Below the pieces are notes generated by a model that had not been told where the DNA came from, searched no databases, and worked only from the letters and a program-made list of their open reading frames with translations. DNA of 20,735 nucleotides from Priapulus caudatus (lineage: Eukaryota > Priapulida > Priapulimorpha > Priapulimorphida > Priapulidae), in contig NW_014578272.1 in assembly GCF_000485595.1 (NCBI RefSeq), positions 43,921-64,655 of the forward strand, given 5' to 3'. Each line of letters starts with the position of its first letter. Position 1 is the first letter of the stretch. Of this stretch, positions 8,337 through 17,629 are shown piece after piece. Made by a program: the position numbers and the translations under genes.

Positions 8337-9213
8337 CACAAACAGAAAGAGAAGCTACAAGCTCTTCACTACGCTGCCTGGCAATGAGTCAATACTTGGG
8401 CAGCTGAAAAAGCAGGCGCATCGTGCCGCCACCTTCTACGCCAGCAGGCACAACTCCAGGCCAGGGCCACGACCCCACCCCGCCGGTCGGGGACAGGGCA
8501 GGTGGTCTGAAGAGCACACCGTGGCGGTGCGGAATCGCCGCCCGGCAGGCCGTCATCAGCATACCCGCTGGCACCGGAGCAGCTGAACGATAAAGTATGC
8601 TGCCCGGATGGGCGATTAGCAGCAAACAGTACTATCAGGCATCAATAATTAAAAAAAAATTTCATCATTCACCCATGGTACTATGTATGTTAGGCTACTC
8701 TATATTATATGAACTATAGATTACAAATTTTACTAACGTGCATAATATAGTATGCAATAGTATAGTAAATAGTATAGTATGTATAACTGTGTATAGAACA
8801 TACTTATCTCGAACTACTTTCAACTACATAAACAAATTTGTCTCTGAGGGTCGGTCTAGAGTAGTCTGTATCACAATATGTCCTTTATAGACAGGCGTCA
8901 TTCTATAAGAGTATCCACTAACTGCAGGTTGACTCCACATAAGTTCCATCTATCAACCTGACCTCTGGTAGCGCAACTGTCGCTGCCCTGCAACTCTTCT
9001 CGCTCAGTCGCAGCGTTTCCCATTGTCGCCACCAGGCGGCGAGAGCGGGTGGAGCGGACGCGTCGTGTGACCTTCTCGCGGCTGGACAATCGCGAGCTCG
9101 CGCTGGAGTCGCCCCAACCTCGAGCAACGTCACGACTGAGCCGTTGTCGGCAGCCGAAGCAGCATCGCCGCCGGCGCTGAGCACGCATGTACATCTATTC
9201 TATATCTATATAT
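8337..9213. other. Mixed unit segment without a gene, copy 1
   Basis: GC-rich DNA to 8639 (the end of the near-identical core), then AT-rich DNA with an irregular ATAGTATAG repeat (about 8745-8785), then a moderately GC-rich piece (8920-9190). A weak CTCF-like word CCACCAGGCGGCGA lies at 9029-9042 (two mismatches to the core consensus). No gene is called. Confidence 0.5.
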
Positions 9214-9373
9214 AAAAATGCATATATATAGTGTTATAATATGCCAATGCTAGGAAATACATATATAATCATGTTCTATAATAATTATGCAATGCCTAAA
9301 AATGCATATATATCATGTTTATAATATGAAATGCTAGAAATACATATATATCATGTTTATAATATGCAATGCG
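9214..9373. repeat. AT-rich minisatellite, ~38-45-bp unit, copy 1
   Basis: Four tandem units follow the pattern AAATRCATATATA..ATGTT.TATAATATGCAATGCTAG. Alternate units begin AAATGCAT and AAATACAT, suggesting a two-unit higher-order period. Also present at 17360-17521. Confidence 0.85.
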
Positions 9374-9481
9374 TTTATAGCGTTTTTTACGGCCGTATGA
9401 GAATCGGTATGAAATATCCGTTTAGTGATAATTTATTTTACTTTAATTAATTTAATAATTTTATTTATGATTAATTTTCGC

Positions 9482-9938
9482 TGTGCACCCGCTCCAGCAT
9501 AATACGGACTAAGTCGCAAGTGATTGTTTTGAGTAATGAGCAGCACACATGTCAATGCTGAAAATGGCCTACCTGGACAAAAATGAGATTTTTACAAAAA
9601 TAAGTTCCTAAGTGCATATTTAATCTAGATATATAGGTTCAGATATCTCTAGATTATTATGGTCATTTTTAATAAATTAAAAAAAAAAACGACGGCACCC
9701 TTCAAACCGGCCCCTGACCGCTTATGGGCCCCTTACCCGGAACGCTTTATCTCAAAAGCTGCATATTCTGGAATAAGTCGGTTTCCGATCTTCAAATTGC
9801 TGTAGATCGGTCAATTCTTTAGATATAGCCAAATATGATATATCATTTTAAAGGTAATTAAATGATCTATTCAGATATGCACATATCTCAATTTGTAGAA
9901 TTTCCTACTTAATCCTGGTTTTGCTGGAGCGGGTCACA
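9482..9938. mobile_element. Short element with inverted termini (MITE-like), copy 1
   Basis: The left end TGTG(C)ACCCGCTCCAGCA (9482-9499) is the inverse of the right end TGCTGGAGCGGGTCACA (9922-9938). Thirteen bases, ACCCGCTCCAGCA, match perfectly and TGTG extends them past one extra base. The ~457-bp AT-rich interior has no coding frame. No target duplication is clear, so the superfamily is unassigned. The same ends are kept in copy 2. Confidence 0.6.
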
Positions 9939-10182
9939 TATATCGATCTATCTATCTATCACGATTCTATATACGATAAATTCTATACGTGTATAGTAGA
10001 AGTTTTGCACTCTATACATGCTAGGGCGCTCTCCTAATTATAAACACAGATCTACTAATCTATTTATTAATATTTTAATTAAATTAATTAATTTATTAAA
10101 ACAATTTATTACATAAATCTATGCTGAGATACCCCCTAGCCATATTAAATGCATATTCATCACAAAATATAATGTCTCTGGT

Positions 10183-10183
<1 letters not shown>
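9939..10183. other. AT-rich unit segment, no gene seen, copy 1
   Basis: Contains a short ATCT tetranucleotide run (9943-9960) and AT-rich DNA with TTAATTAA-type words around 10060-10100. Nothing else is supported. Confidence 0.6.
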
Positions 10184-10223
<40 letters not shown>

Positions 10224-10440
10224 TTATTTAGTAACATGGGTGCATTAAGACTTAATAGTGTACACATGTTCATGGTAGGGCCGTACTCTGGGTGGAGTGC
10301 CCTGCTCTGTATGCATCCCCTGCAAAATATTATCGTAAATGTATATATATATATATATATATCAAGAGTATGTTAAGACTTTTAGTAGTGTACACATACT
10401 CGTGGTGGGGCGTACTCTGAAAGCAGTACTCGCCAGTATG
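10184..10440. repeat. TA runs with duplicated ~100-bp unit, copy 1
   Basis: A TA run (10184-10213) followed by a segment with GTGTACACAT and GTACTCTG (about 10227-10325) is followed by a second TA run and a diverged second version (10342-10440) carrying the same two words. Copy 2 has only the first version: its sequence passes directly from CATCGTAAATG to TGCAAGGAC at about 18553. This is a real structural difference, not single-base noise. Confidence 0.8.
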
Positions 10441-10725
10441 TGCAAGGACATTAGTCTTTGCGAAGTATTGCCGAACTCTGTGGTCAAGTTTGTCAGATGT
10501 GGTCTCCAATCTGAACTCGTTCCCTAACAGATTTTCTTTACCTGCATGCTGGCTGAAGGTAAGGGGTAAGTTGAATAAAACTAAGTTCGAGAGAGTTCAA
10601 GAGTCCACGCCAAGAGGTGTTGCTCGAAGGGAAGAGATGGAACGTAGAAAGAAACCGATCGCATTCCTCGGCACGTCTGAGATCTTGACCTAATCTAAGA
10701 CTATCACCCAGCAGTAACCGCGTTC
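10441..10725. other. Unit segment without a gene, copy 1
   Basis: Moderate-composition DNA matching about 18554-18852 with scattered small indels. Short open frames here are not kept in copy 2. Confidence 0.5.
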
Positions 10726-10779
10726 ATGATGGACGACGGCAAATTGCAGACGCCCCACGCGCGAATCTCGCCGGATTCA

Positions 10780-10793
10780 CCACCAGGTGGCGC
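10780..10793 (+). promoter_or_regulatory. CTCF-like core motif, full match
   Basis: CCACCAGGTGGCGC fits the CTCF core consensus CCASYAGRKGGCRS at all 14 positions. The matching place in copy 2 (about 18910-18930) is disrupted. Binding is inferred. Confidence 0.45.
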
Positions 10794-11056
10794 CGCGGCA
10801 GCATCCGACAACAACCGCGAAGTCGACACTGCGGTGCCGGCGGCGCGATGCCATTCGTTGAGCCAGATTGCCGAGACGACCGCACTCGGACACGGGGGAC
10901 CCGGCGGGGATAGGGAGCCGGCATCGTCGCCGCACCTCGGCCGCCGCTGTGAGTCCGCACCGGTGGGGGCGCCACCGCGCGGGCCGGCGAGCGAAGACGG
11001 CTTCAGGCGCCTCGCAGCGAGGATGGCGGCGACGCGTCTCGCAACGCGGCCGCGCG

Positions 11057-11070
11057 ACGCCCCCTGGCGG
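11057..11070 (-). promoter_or_regulatory. CTCF-like core motif, opposite strand
   Basis: The minus strand reads CCGCCAGGGGGCGT, 12 of 14 positions of CCASYAGRKGGCRS; G at position 3 is common in known CTCF sites. It faces the plus-strand site at 10780, giving a convergent pair 264 bases apart. The copy 2 equivalent is interrupted near 19300. Confidence 0.4.
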
Positions 11071-11129
11071 CGAACGCCCGCCGACAGGTGTCGCCGCTAT
11101 CCCACGTCGAGCGGTTGGTCTCGGCCGCC

Positions 11130-11207
11130 GATGAGGGCATGGCCCCCTCTTCATCCTCTGTGGCAGTCGATGAGGGGATGGCCCCTTCTACATCCTCCGC
11201 CGCCCGC
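11130..11207 (+). repeat. 39-bp tandem duplication encoding a DEGMAPS-type repeat
   Basis: Two adjacent units of 39 bases (13 codons) start at 11130 and 11169. In the plus frame both read DEGMAPS-x-SS. Of the four differences within the DEGMAPSxSS part, three are synonymous (GGC/GGG, CCC/CCT, TCT/TCC) and one gives Ser/Thr. That hints at past coding in this frame, but four differences are too few to prove it. An indel-bearing version lies at about 19367-19450. Confidence 0.55.
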
Positions 11208-11820
11208 CGGCAGCGAGACGGAGAGCCGGAGCGACGCGAGCAGACCCGCGGGCGAGGAGGGGGGCGGGAAGGAGGAGGGGCCCGGCCGGGATAGCGGGAA
11301 CCCGGCACCGTTGACGCTTCCCGCAAGAGGAGCGGAGCCGGTGCGAGGGATTCACGCGCCGCTGTCCGCACGCGTGTTGCCGCGGCGACGGTCGCCGTGC
11401 CGCACGAGGCTGCAGCGCCGCGTCTCGTTTGATGTCGCACCGCCGACCTCCGAGGGAGACCCGGCGGGGAGCGTGGGAATCCCGACGGCGGGGCCCGGCG
11501 GGGATTCGTCCCGGCTGACCCCGCGATTCTCGGAACACCTTTTTCGATGGCTGCGGGGGATTTCTTTTTAAGTCTCTTAATTCTTAATTTCAGAATATGG
11601 GTCTCTCTTAATCAAAGTTATTTATGGCACTTTGTACTGCATTTTGGAGGACGTGTGTTTTGTGCTGAACCGAATGTGTTCACTCTCCCAAATTGCTGTT
11701 ATTAAATAACTTTATTCTGTTTTTTTTTCACGCGTTCAGGATGGTTATATATAGTTGCTAATGTACATTCTCAGCGAATTCGGAGTGTAAGTATTATGGG
11801 GGCATGAGCATGGTATTAGG

Positions 11821-11997
11821 TAGACCGAATAATTCTGTCCCAGATAACCTTTTTTATATTTTGGTGAGGGTTATCACGCATAACGCATCTAAATAACGCA
11901 TCCAAATCCAATCCAAATCCAAATCCAAATCCAAATCCAATTCAGTATAACGCATCCAAAATATAAAACGTTATCTGAGACAGAATTATTCGGCCTA
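11821..11997. mobile_element. Foldback element with CCAAAT array, copy 2
   Basis: Inverted arms at 11821-11864 and 11956-11997 match over about 40 bases; the right arm begins CCAAAATATAAAACGTTATC and the left arm is its inverse with a few substitutions. The 91-bp centre contains about six CCAAAT hexamers and TAACGCAT words. No protein is encoded. The hexamer count is higher than in copy 1. A foldback or MITE-like origin is inferred from structure. Confidence 0.7.
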
Positions 11998-12421
11998 GGT
12001 ATTAGAGAGGCGTGGAAGCATGGCCTTTTGTGTCCAGCTAGTGGACGCTGTGCAAAGTACCGACAGAGTCGTTAGTTCAGAACCACGACCCGATTGATTC
12101 GTCGTCACGTGCCAACATGGCATTTCAGCGATAATATAGCAGGCGCTATTGTGTTTTGTTTTCCTCGTTGCTCGGGGCGACCGAATCGGGCGGGCGAGTG
12201 TAAACATATTGCGTCACGGGGGTGATAAATATTCAGCGCTCGTTCATTATTGATTAGCCTAATTAAAATGTATGCTCGGCTGTAATTATGCTGGGTGTTA
12301 ACGGGCGTGATTAGCGGTGCGGCTGCTGTTCGTGTTGCAGTGATGATGGTGGATCGGATAGCTCAGTGTCTGATGGCTTACCTGTGCATTACCTGGGACT
12401 GGCTGCCAAGGTAAGCTAAAC
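11998..12421. other. Unit segment without a gene, copy 2
   Basis: Matches 3685-4134 with frame-breaking indels. Contains GATAGCTCAGTG (12358-12369), an A-box-like word without a B-box. Confidence 0.5.
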
Positions 12422-12558
12422 CACTTCTCTGTGTCTCTCTTTCCCTCCTTCTTCTCTCTCTCTCTCTCTCTCTCTCTCTTCAACACACTATTTCTCTGTC
12501 TCTCTCTGTCTGTCACTACCTTTCCCTCTCTGTCTACCTACCGCTCCGCGCTCTCTCT

Positions 12559-12596
<38 letters not shown>

Positions 12597-12630
12597 CTCT
12601 CTCAATCTCTCCCTCTTCCTCTCTCCACCT
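12422..12630. repeat. CT-rich tract, copy 2
   Basis: CT repeats with a short non-repeat island near 12520-12550. Shorter than the copy 1 tract at 4135-4386. Confidence 0.9.
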
Positions 12631-12663
12631 GGCCGTACAGTCAAATCTCTGCACTCATATATA

Positions 12664-12705
12664 ATCAGGAGTCTATCAATATATATATATTGATAGACTC
12701 CTGAT
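12664..12705. repeat. Perfect 42-bp palindrome
   Basis: The arm ATCAGGAGTCTATCAATATAT is followed at once by its exact reverse complement, centred between 12684 and 12685, with no spacer. It could extrude as a cruciform, or form a 21-bp stem with a short loop if transcribed. The copy 1 version (about 4430-4475) has extra bases that break the symmetry. Confidence 0.95.
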
Positions 12706-12859
12706 ATAATGAAGCGGCGCGGCGCGACCACGCCCCCCCCCCTCCCCCGCTCAACGCCTCCGCCTCGCGCTCCCTCGCGCTGTACGACGCGCCCCTGCAT
12801 TATTGACGACGCAGCTTCCAGGAGGCGATGCATTATTCAGCCCGCGGCCGGCTCGGACC

Positions 12860-12860
<1 letters not shown>

Positions 12861-12892
<32 letters not shown>
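12861..12892. repeat. GGC triplet run
   Basis: About ten and a half uninterrupted GGC triplets within CpG-rich DNA. Copy 1 has an interrupted equivalent near 4673-4702. Confidence 0.95.
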
Positions 12893-12893
<1 letters not shown>

Positions 12894-13037
12894 TTTTGCG
12901 CGCGCCCGCTCAGCGTTGCGTCCGCGCCGTTAGGCGGGCGGTTTTTCACCGGCGCGCGCGAGAGAGAGAGGTCCGCGGCGGAAACTTCAGAACTCTCGTG
13001 TCGTCTCTCGACGCGTCGGCCGCGAGGTTTTGGCGCG

Positions 13038-13246
13038 TCCGTCCGTAGGTCCGTCTGTCCGTCCGTGAGTCCGTCTGTGGGTCCGTCCGTCCATCCATCC
13101 GTGAATCCGTGGGTCCGTGGGTCCGTCCGTCCATCCATCCGTGAATCCGTCCGTCCGTGGATCCGTGCGTCCATCCATCCGTTCCTCCATCTGTCTGTCC
13201 GTCCGTCCGTCCGTCCGTCCGTCCGTTCCTCCGTCCGTCCATCGAG
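13038..13246. repeat. GTCC tetranucleotide array with 39-40-bp higher-order unit, copy 2
   Basis: GTCC/ATCC words throughout, with a clean (GTCC)n near 13195-13225. A longer unit beginning GGGTCCGTCCGTCCATCC and containing GTGAATCCGT recurs about every 40 bases (near 13079 and 13118), showing nested repeat growth. Translations give Pro-Ser-Val-Arg runs and are not genes. Confidence 0.9.
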
Positions 13247-13642
13247 AGAGAGAGGGTTCGCGCGTGAGAGAAAAACTCACGGAGGAGCTGCAGCCGTGAT
13301 CGACGAGAAGGAGGTGCGTGCGAAATCACGGTACATACCGCTAGTTTGTTTTCCCATTTGACGTTGCAAAGTCTAAACAGGAAATCAGTATCTAACTCAT
13401 TTCCTATTTCTGCGAGACTCCTCCCCCGCGCTCGCGTGTAGACTGCCGCCGCCAGCCGCCGCGTCGGCCCGAGCGCGGTGCGCGGCGCGGGAGTCTGGCG
13501 CCCGTCTAACTCGTCGGTCACCCCCAGTTTGCAGACGGGAAGAAGAGCAGGAGGAGGCCGCGGCGGAGGAGGTACGGTCGGCAGCAGGTGCTAACGAGGA
13601 AGACTGCGCAGGAGAGCGATACCAGCGTCGTCGTCGCCGCGT
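13247..13642. other. Unit segment without a convincing gene, copy 2
   Basis: GC-rich DNA matching 5073-5500. A Glu/Ala-rich then Arg-rich frame follows a splice-acceptor-like CAG near 13535, but copy 1 does not keep it. Confidence 0.45.
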
Positions 13643-13666
13643 CCGCCGCCGCCGCCGCCGCCGCCG
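13643..13666. repeat. CCG triplet run, copy 2
   Basis: About eight CCG triplets, directly before the near-identical core starts at 13667. Confidence 0.92.
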
Positions 13667-14030
13667 ACCGTAAGCTACCCAGTCGCTCATGATTATTAGA
13701 TTATATATGTTCGTTAATATATTGCCTATACTATATATATAATAATATAAAACTATATAAATGTATTTGCTTCGATAGAAATTGCCCTATACTATAATAT
13801 ATATATATATATATATATACTATATATATCATAAAATGTATTGTTTCGAGTAGAAAGATTGCCTATATACATATATATATATTATAATATATATAATAGA
13901 TACGATTATAAGTGTGCTTATATGTATTGTTTCGATAGTAAATACTTGGCAAAACGTGTTGACTTAAGCCGGTCACGTAAACGAGAAATTATCATAAGAA
14001 GAACGTGCAGCAACTTTAGGCAAGTTATAG

Positions 14031-14502
14031 TTGCGTGTCCGTGCGGTCGCCGTGCCGTCGTGTGTCGGCAAGGCGTGTGGTGAGTGCGTGCGTTGCCGTT
14101 CGTGCGTGCGCGTGTGGAAAGGCGGCGTCGTCGTGCGTGCCCGTGCGTGTGTGCTGGAAGGGCGTGTGTGGCGTGTGTGCGTGCGTGTGTGGGGATTGTG
14201 TGTGTGTGGGGGCGCTGCGTGCGCCGTGTCGCATGCCATGTGGTGCGGCGTGTGGTGCGTGCGTGCCGCACTGAAATCTCTGCCGTGTGTGTGGGAAAAG
14301 GGCGCTGTGTCGTTTGTGCGTTGTGGTGCGTGCTGCATTGTGTGTGTTGGGGGGGCGGGCCGTGTGTGCATGCATGTGGGACAGGGCCTGTGTGCGTGCG
14401 TGCGCACCGTGTGTGCGTGTAGGGGGGTGGGATGGGGTTGAGGCGTTGGTGGCGTGAGTGTGCCGATGGTGTGTGTGTCGGTTGGGATGTGTGTGTGTGT
14501 GA
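14031..14502. repeat. GT-rich low-complexity block, copy 2
   Basis: Same sequence as 5885-6356, with no sign of slippage between copies. Confidence 0.9.
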
Positions 14503-14983
14503 GGATTAGGCTGGCATTATTAGCGGTGCATGCCTGTTTTGTACACATGTTGCTCATCTGCTAGTACGCATTGTGGGCGGGCGATGATTGCAAGCAATCA
14601 CAGACAGTGGCCGCGCTCTATTCACAGTCGTTGCCGTGGCAGCGCAGACGCCGCCCACGCCGGCCCGCCGCGCGGCCGATCCCGCCGCCAGACGACAGTG
14701 AGTCGAGCAGCCGGCGGACGATCGCGCCATCGCCGACCGCCAGGAGCGCGCACGGGAGGCCAGAGTAGCATCGTACGCAGCGTTGCGCCAGACGGCATCG
14801 CCAGCATCGTCCGGCCCTTCACGTCATCAACCTTAGGTCAGGCTGAGGCAAGCCGTCGTCTCCGTGGTTACCCGCGTTTGCCGCGGTACCGCCCGCGCGT
14901 TTCACCACTCGCGATATCCGCTGGTTGCCTCCCCGCGTTCTTGATTCTGTGCCTGTGTTAGTGTCCAGCCTGCATTTCATTAT

Positions 14984-15466
14984 TCTTCGCACGGTTATCC
15001 TCCTGCCTGCATTTATTCGTTGACCACGGCTGACCTCCCATGTTATTTATCCCACGGCTACCTCTGCGCATTTATTCGTCTGCCACGGGTGACCTCTCCA
15101 TGTTTATTCCATCGCCACGGTGACCCTCCCCGCTGTTTTATTCATCGCCACGGTATACCATACCTGCCGCATTTCATCGGTCGCCACGGTGAGCCTCCCA
15201 GTCTTTATTTCGCCACGGTGACCGCCCGTGTTCCATTCACTTGCCACTTACCCTCCTTGTTTGCTTTTATCGCCGTGGTTACCTCCTGCCCGTTTTCATT
15301 CGTTCCCCATGGAACAAACTCTGTTACCATGGTAACGCCCTCTTCCGGCAACATCTCTCCAATGGTATACGCCTCTGCCGCGAACATTGCCTCGCGCATG
15401 GTTTACGCGCCTCTTCTGGAACGTTCGTCGCCATGCGTTATCCGGCCTCTTCCGGAACCCGCAGTG
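14984..15466. repeat. Degenerate minisatellite with X-box-like core, copy 2
   Basis: Same as 6838-7320. The perfect palindrome GTTACCATGGTAAC is at 15323-15336. Confidence 0.7.
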
Positions 15467-15883
15467 CTGCCGACGATGCGCCTACATCGCACCCGATCCG
15501 CTTACAACATGGCGACGGGCACTGTACGAGGGCGTCTGCCTCGCGCCGACTCATCACCAGACCGTTCTTCTCCCTGCAGGCGTCCGTGCCTGCCTGCCCG
15601 CCCACCCCGTCGCGCAGAGCAAAGCAGAGCAAGAGGTCTGCAGGGGTGGCGAGGGGAGGGGACGCGCACAGCGGGGGCGGGGGCGAACCTGTTGTTGTTG
15701 TTGTTCTTGTTACTCCCGTTTTCGTGTTTTTGCTAACATTATTTATGACGAATTTATTTATTTATATATAGATCCGGAATATCTGCGAATTACTGTATCA
15801 TGTATATATATTTAATATGTTATTTTTACTGCTACTTAATGTATTAATTTACGTCTAGCACCCTCTACTTTATCTAATCCCCG

Positions 15884-16002
15884 ACTCTCATTGTCTCTGC
15901 CCTCTCATCGTCTCTCTCTCTCCGCTCTCTCTCTCTCTCTCTCTCATCTCTCTTTCTCTCTCCTTCTCCGCTCGCTCTTTCTCTCTCTCTCGCTCTTCTC
16001 TT

Positions 16003-16042
<40 letters not shown>

Positions 16043-16262
16043 TCTCTTTTCTCACCGCTCTCCCTCTGCTCTCTCTCTGCTCTCTCTCTCTCCTCTCTCT
16101 CTCCTCTCTCTCTCTCTTCTCTCTGCTCTCTCACGAACTCTCGTCTTCTCTTCTCACTCTCCTTTCTCTCTCTCTCTCTCTCTCTCATCTCTCACTCTCA
16201 TCTCTTTTCTCACGCCTCTCTCTCTCTCTCTCTCTCCTCTCTCTCTCACCCTTTCTCAACCG

Positions 16263-16293
<31 letters not shown>

Positions 16294-16304
16294 CTCTCTC
16301 GCTC

Positions 16305-16341
<37 letters not shown>

Positions 16342-16409
16342 GCAACCGCTCTCTCCACCGCTCTTCCGCCCTCTCTCTCGCTCTTTCTCTCTCTCCTCTC
16401 TCTCTCTCA

Positions 16410-16440
<31 letters not shown>

Positions 16441-16482
16441 GTCTCTCTTCTCTGTCATCGCTCTCCTCTCTCTCTGCTCGCG
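15884..16482. repeat. Long CT tract, copy 2
   Basis: Same sequence as 7738-8336. Confidence 0.95.
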
Positions 16483-16785
16483 CACAAACAGAAAGAGAAG
16501 CTACAAGCTCTTCACTACGCTGCCTGGCAATGAGTCAATACTTGGGCAGCTGAAAAAGCAGGCGCATCGTGCCGCCACCTTCTACGCCAGCAGGCACAAC
16601 TCCAGGCCAGGGCCACGACCCCACCCCGCCGGTCGGGGACAGGGCAGGTGGTCTGAAGAGCACACCGTGGCGGTGCGGAATCGCCGCCCGGCAGGCCGTC
16701 ATCAGCATACCCGCTGGCACCGGAGCAGCTGAACGATAAAGTATGCTGCCGGGATGGGCGATTAGCAGCAAACAGTACTATCAGG

Positions 16786-17359
16786 GGTGAATAGTAAAAA
16801 AAATTGTCATCATTCACCCATGGTACTATGCATGCTAGGCTACTCTATATTATATGAACTATAGATTACAAATTTAACCAACGTGGCTATAATATAGTAT
16901 GCATAGTATAGTATAATAGTATAGTATGTATAACGGTGTATAGAACATACTTATCTCGAACTACTTCACCTACATAAACAAATCTGTCTTGAGGGCTCGC
17001 CGTCTAGAGTATAGTCTGTATCAAATAGTCTTTATAGACAGGCGTCCATTCTATAAGAGTATCCACTAACTCAGGTTAGACTTCACATAAGTTCCATCTA
17101 TCAACCTACCTCTGGTAGCGCAACTGTCGCTGCCCTGCAACTCTTCTCGCTCAGTCGCAGCGTTTTGCCATTTCGCACCAGGCGGCGGAGCGGGTGGAGC
17201 GGACGCGTCGTGTGACCTTCTCGCGGCTGGACAATCGCGAGCTCGCGCTGGAGTCGCCCCAACCTCGAGCAACGTCACGACTGAGCCGTTGTCGGCGCCC
17301 GAAGCAGCATCGCCGCCGGCGCTGAGCACGCATGTACATCTATTCTATATCTATATATA
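16786..17359. other. AT-rich then mixed segment without a gene, copy 2
   Basis: Matches 8640-9213 with many small indels. Includes an ATAGTATAG-type repeat near 16890-16925. No gene is called. Confidence 0.5.
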
Positions 17360-17521
17360 AAAATGCATATATATAGTGTTATAATATGCCAATGCTAGGA
17401 AATACATATATAATCATGTTCTATAATAATTATGCAATGCCTAGAAATGCATATATTAATGTTTATAATATGCAATGCCCTAGAAATACATATATATATC
17501 AGTTTATAATATGCAATGCGG
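17360..17521. repeat. AT-rich minisatellite, copy 2
   Basis: Four units as at 9214-9373 with small indels. The alternating AAATGCAT/AAATACAT starts are kept. Confidence 0.85.
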
Positions 17522-17629
17522 TTATAGCGTTTTTTACGCCGTATGAGATATCGGTATGAAATATCCGTTTAGTGAAATTTATTTTACTGTTAATTAATAT
17601 TAATAATTTTATTTATGATTAATTTTCGC

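Larger units (their letters stand above)
5521..8639. repeat. Near-identical core of the tandem unit, copy 1
   Basis: Aligns without gaps to 13667-16785 at a constant offset of 8146. I noticed two substitutions in 3,119 bases, at 5572 (G versus T at 13718) and 8605 (C versus G at 16751). The run between them, including a ~600-base CT tract and a GT-rich block, appears identical. Both flanks of the core are full of indels between copies. Confidence 0.93.
3211..11456. repeat. 8.1-kb tandem unit, copy 1
   Basis: Direct repeat of the DNA at 11524-19750. The centre (5521-8639) matches copy 2 at a constant offset of 8146 without gaps. The left part (3262-5520) is 148 bases longer than its partner (11556-13666), mostly through scattered one- to few-base extras. 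The right part (8640-11456) is 148 bases shorter than its partner (16786-19750), although it holds an extra 100-bp unit that copy 2 lacks. The left boundary is placed near 3211 from the shared GATTCT...CTCGG words and is good to about 20 bases. No coding gene was found in the unit. Confidence 0.93.
10726..11523. other. CpG-rich block with long open frames, copy 1
   Basis: High-GC, CpG-rich DNA open in several frames on both strands, including a plus-strand frame of 281 codons at 10726-11571. None shows a recognised domain. Copy 2 (18855-19750) changes frame repeatedly and lacks the long frame. It could be a CpG island or promoter-type region. Positions 11457-11523 occur once, at the joint between the two large copies. 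Confidence 0.5.
13667..16785. repeat. Near-identical core of the tandem unit, copy 2
   Basis: Gap-free partner of 5521-8639. It holds, in order, the TA-rich block, GT-rich block, GC-rich segment, X-box-like minisatellite, a segment without a gene, the long CT tract and a GC-rich end. Confidence 0.93.

Noticed and set aside
7745-8407. Ser/Leu-rich open frame of 220 codons (repeated at 15891-16553)
   Set aside because: Translation of the long CT tract. The period-2 repeat has no stop in this frame, so the open frame carries no information.
10726-11571. Plus-strand open frame of 281 codons in the CpG-rich block
   Set aside because: The block is open in several frames on both strands, as expected for GC-rich DNA. 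It has no recognisable domain, the frame is not kept in copy 2, and its composition (Pro/Arg/Ala/Gly) follows base composition.
11900-11942. Telomere-like CCAAAT array
   Set aside because: Too short (about six hexamers), inside a foldback element, and not the common TTAGGG or TTAGG telomere motif.
13530-13575. Candidate exon between a CAG acceptor and GGTACGG donor
   Set aside because: Frame and boundaries differ in copy 1 (5370-5420) and the encoded Glu/Ala/Arg runs follow triplet repeats. No second exon could be proposed.
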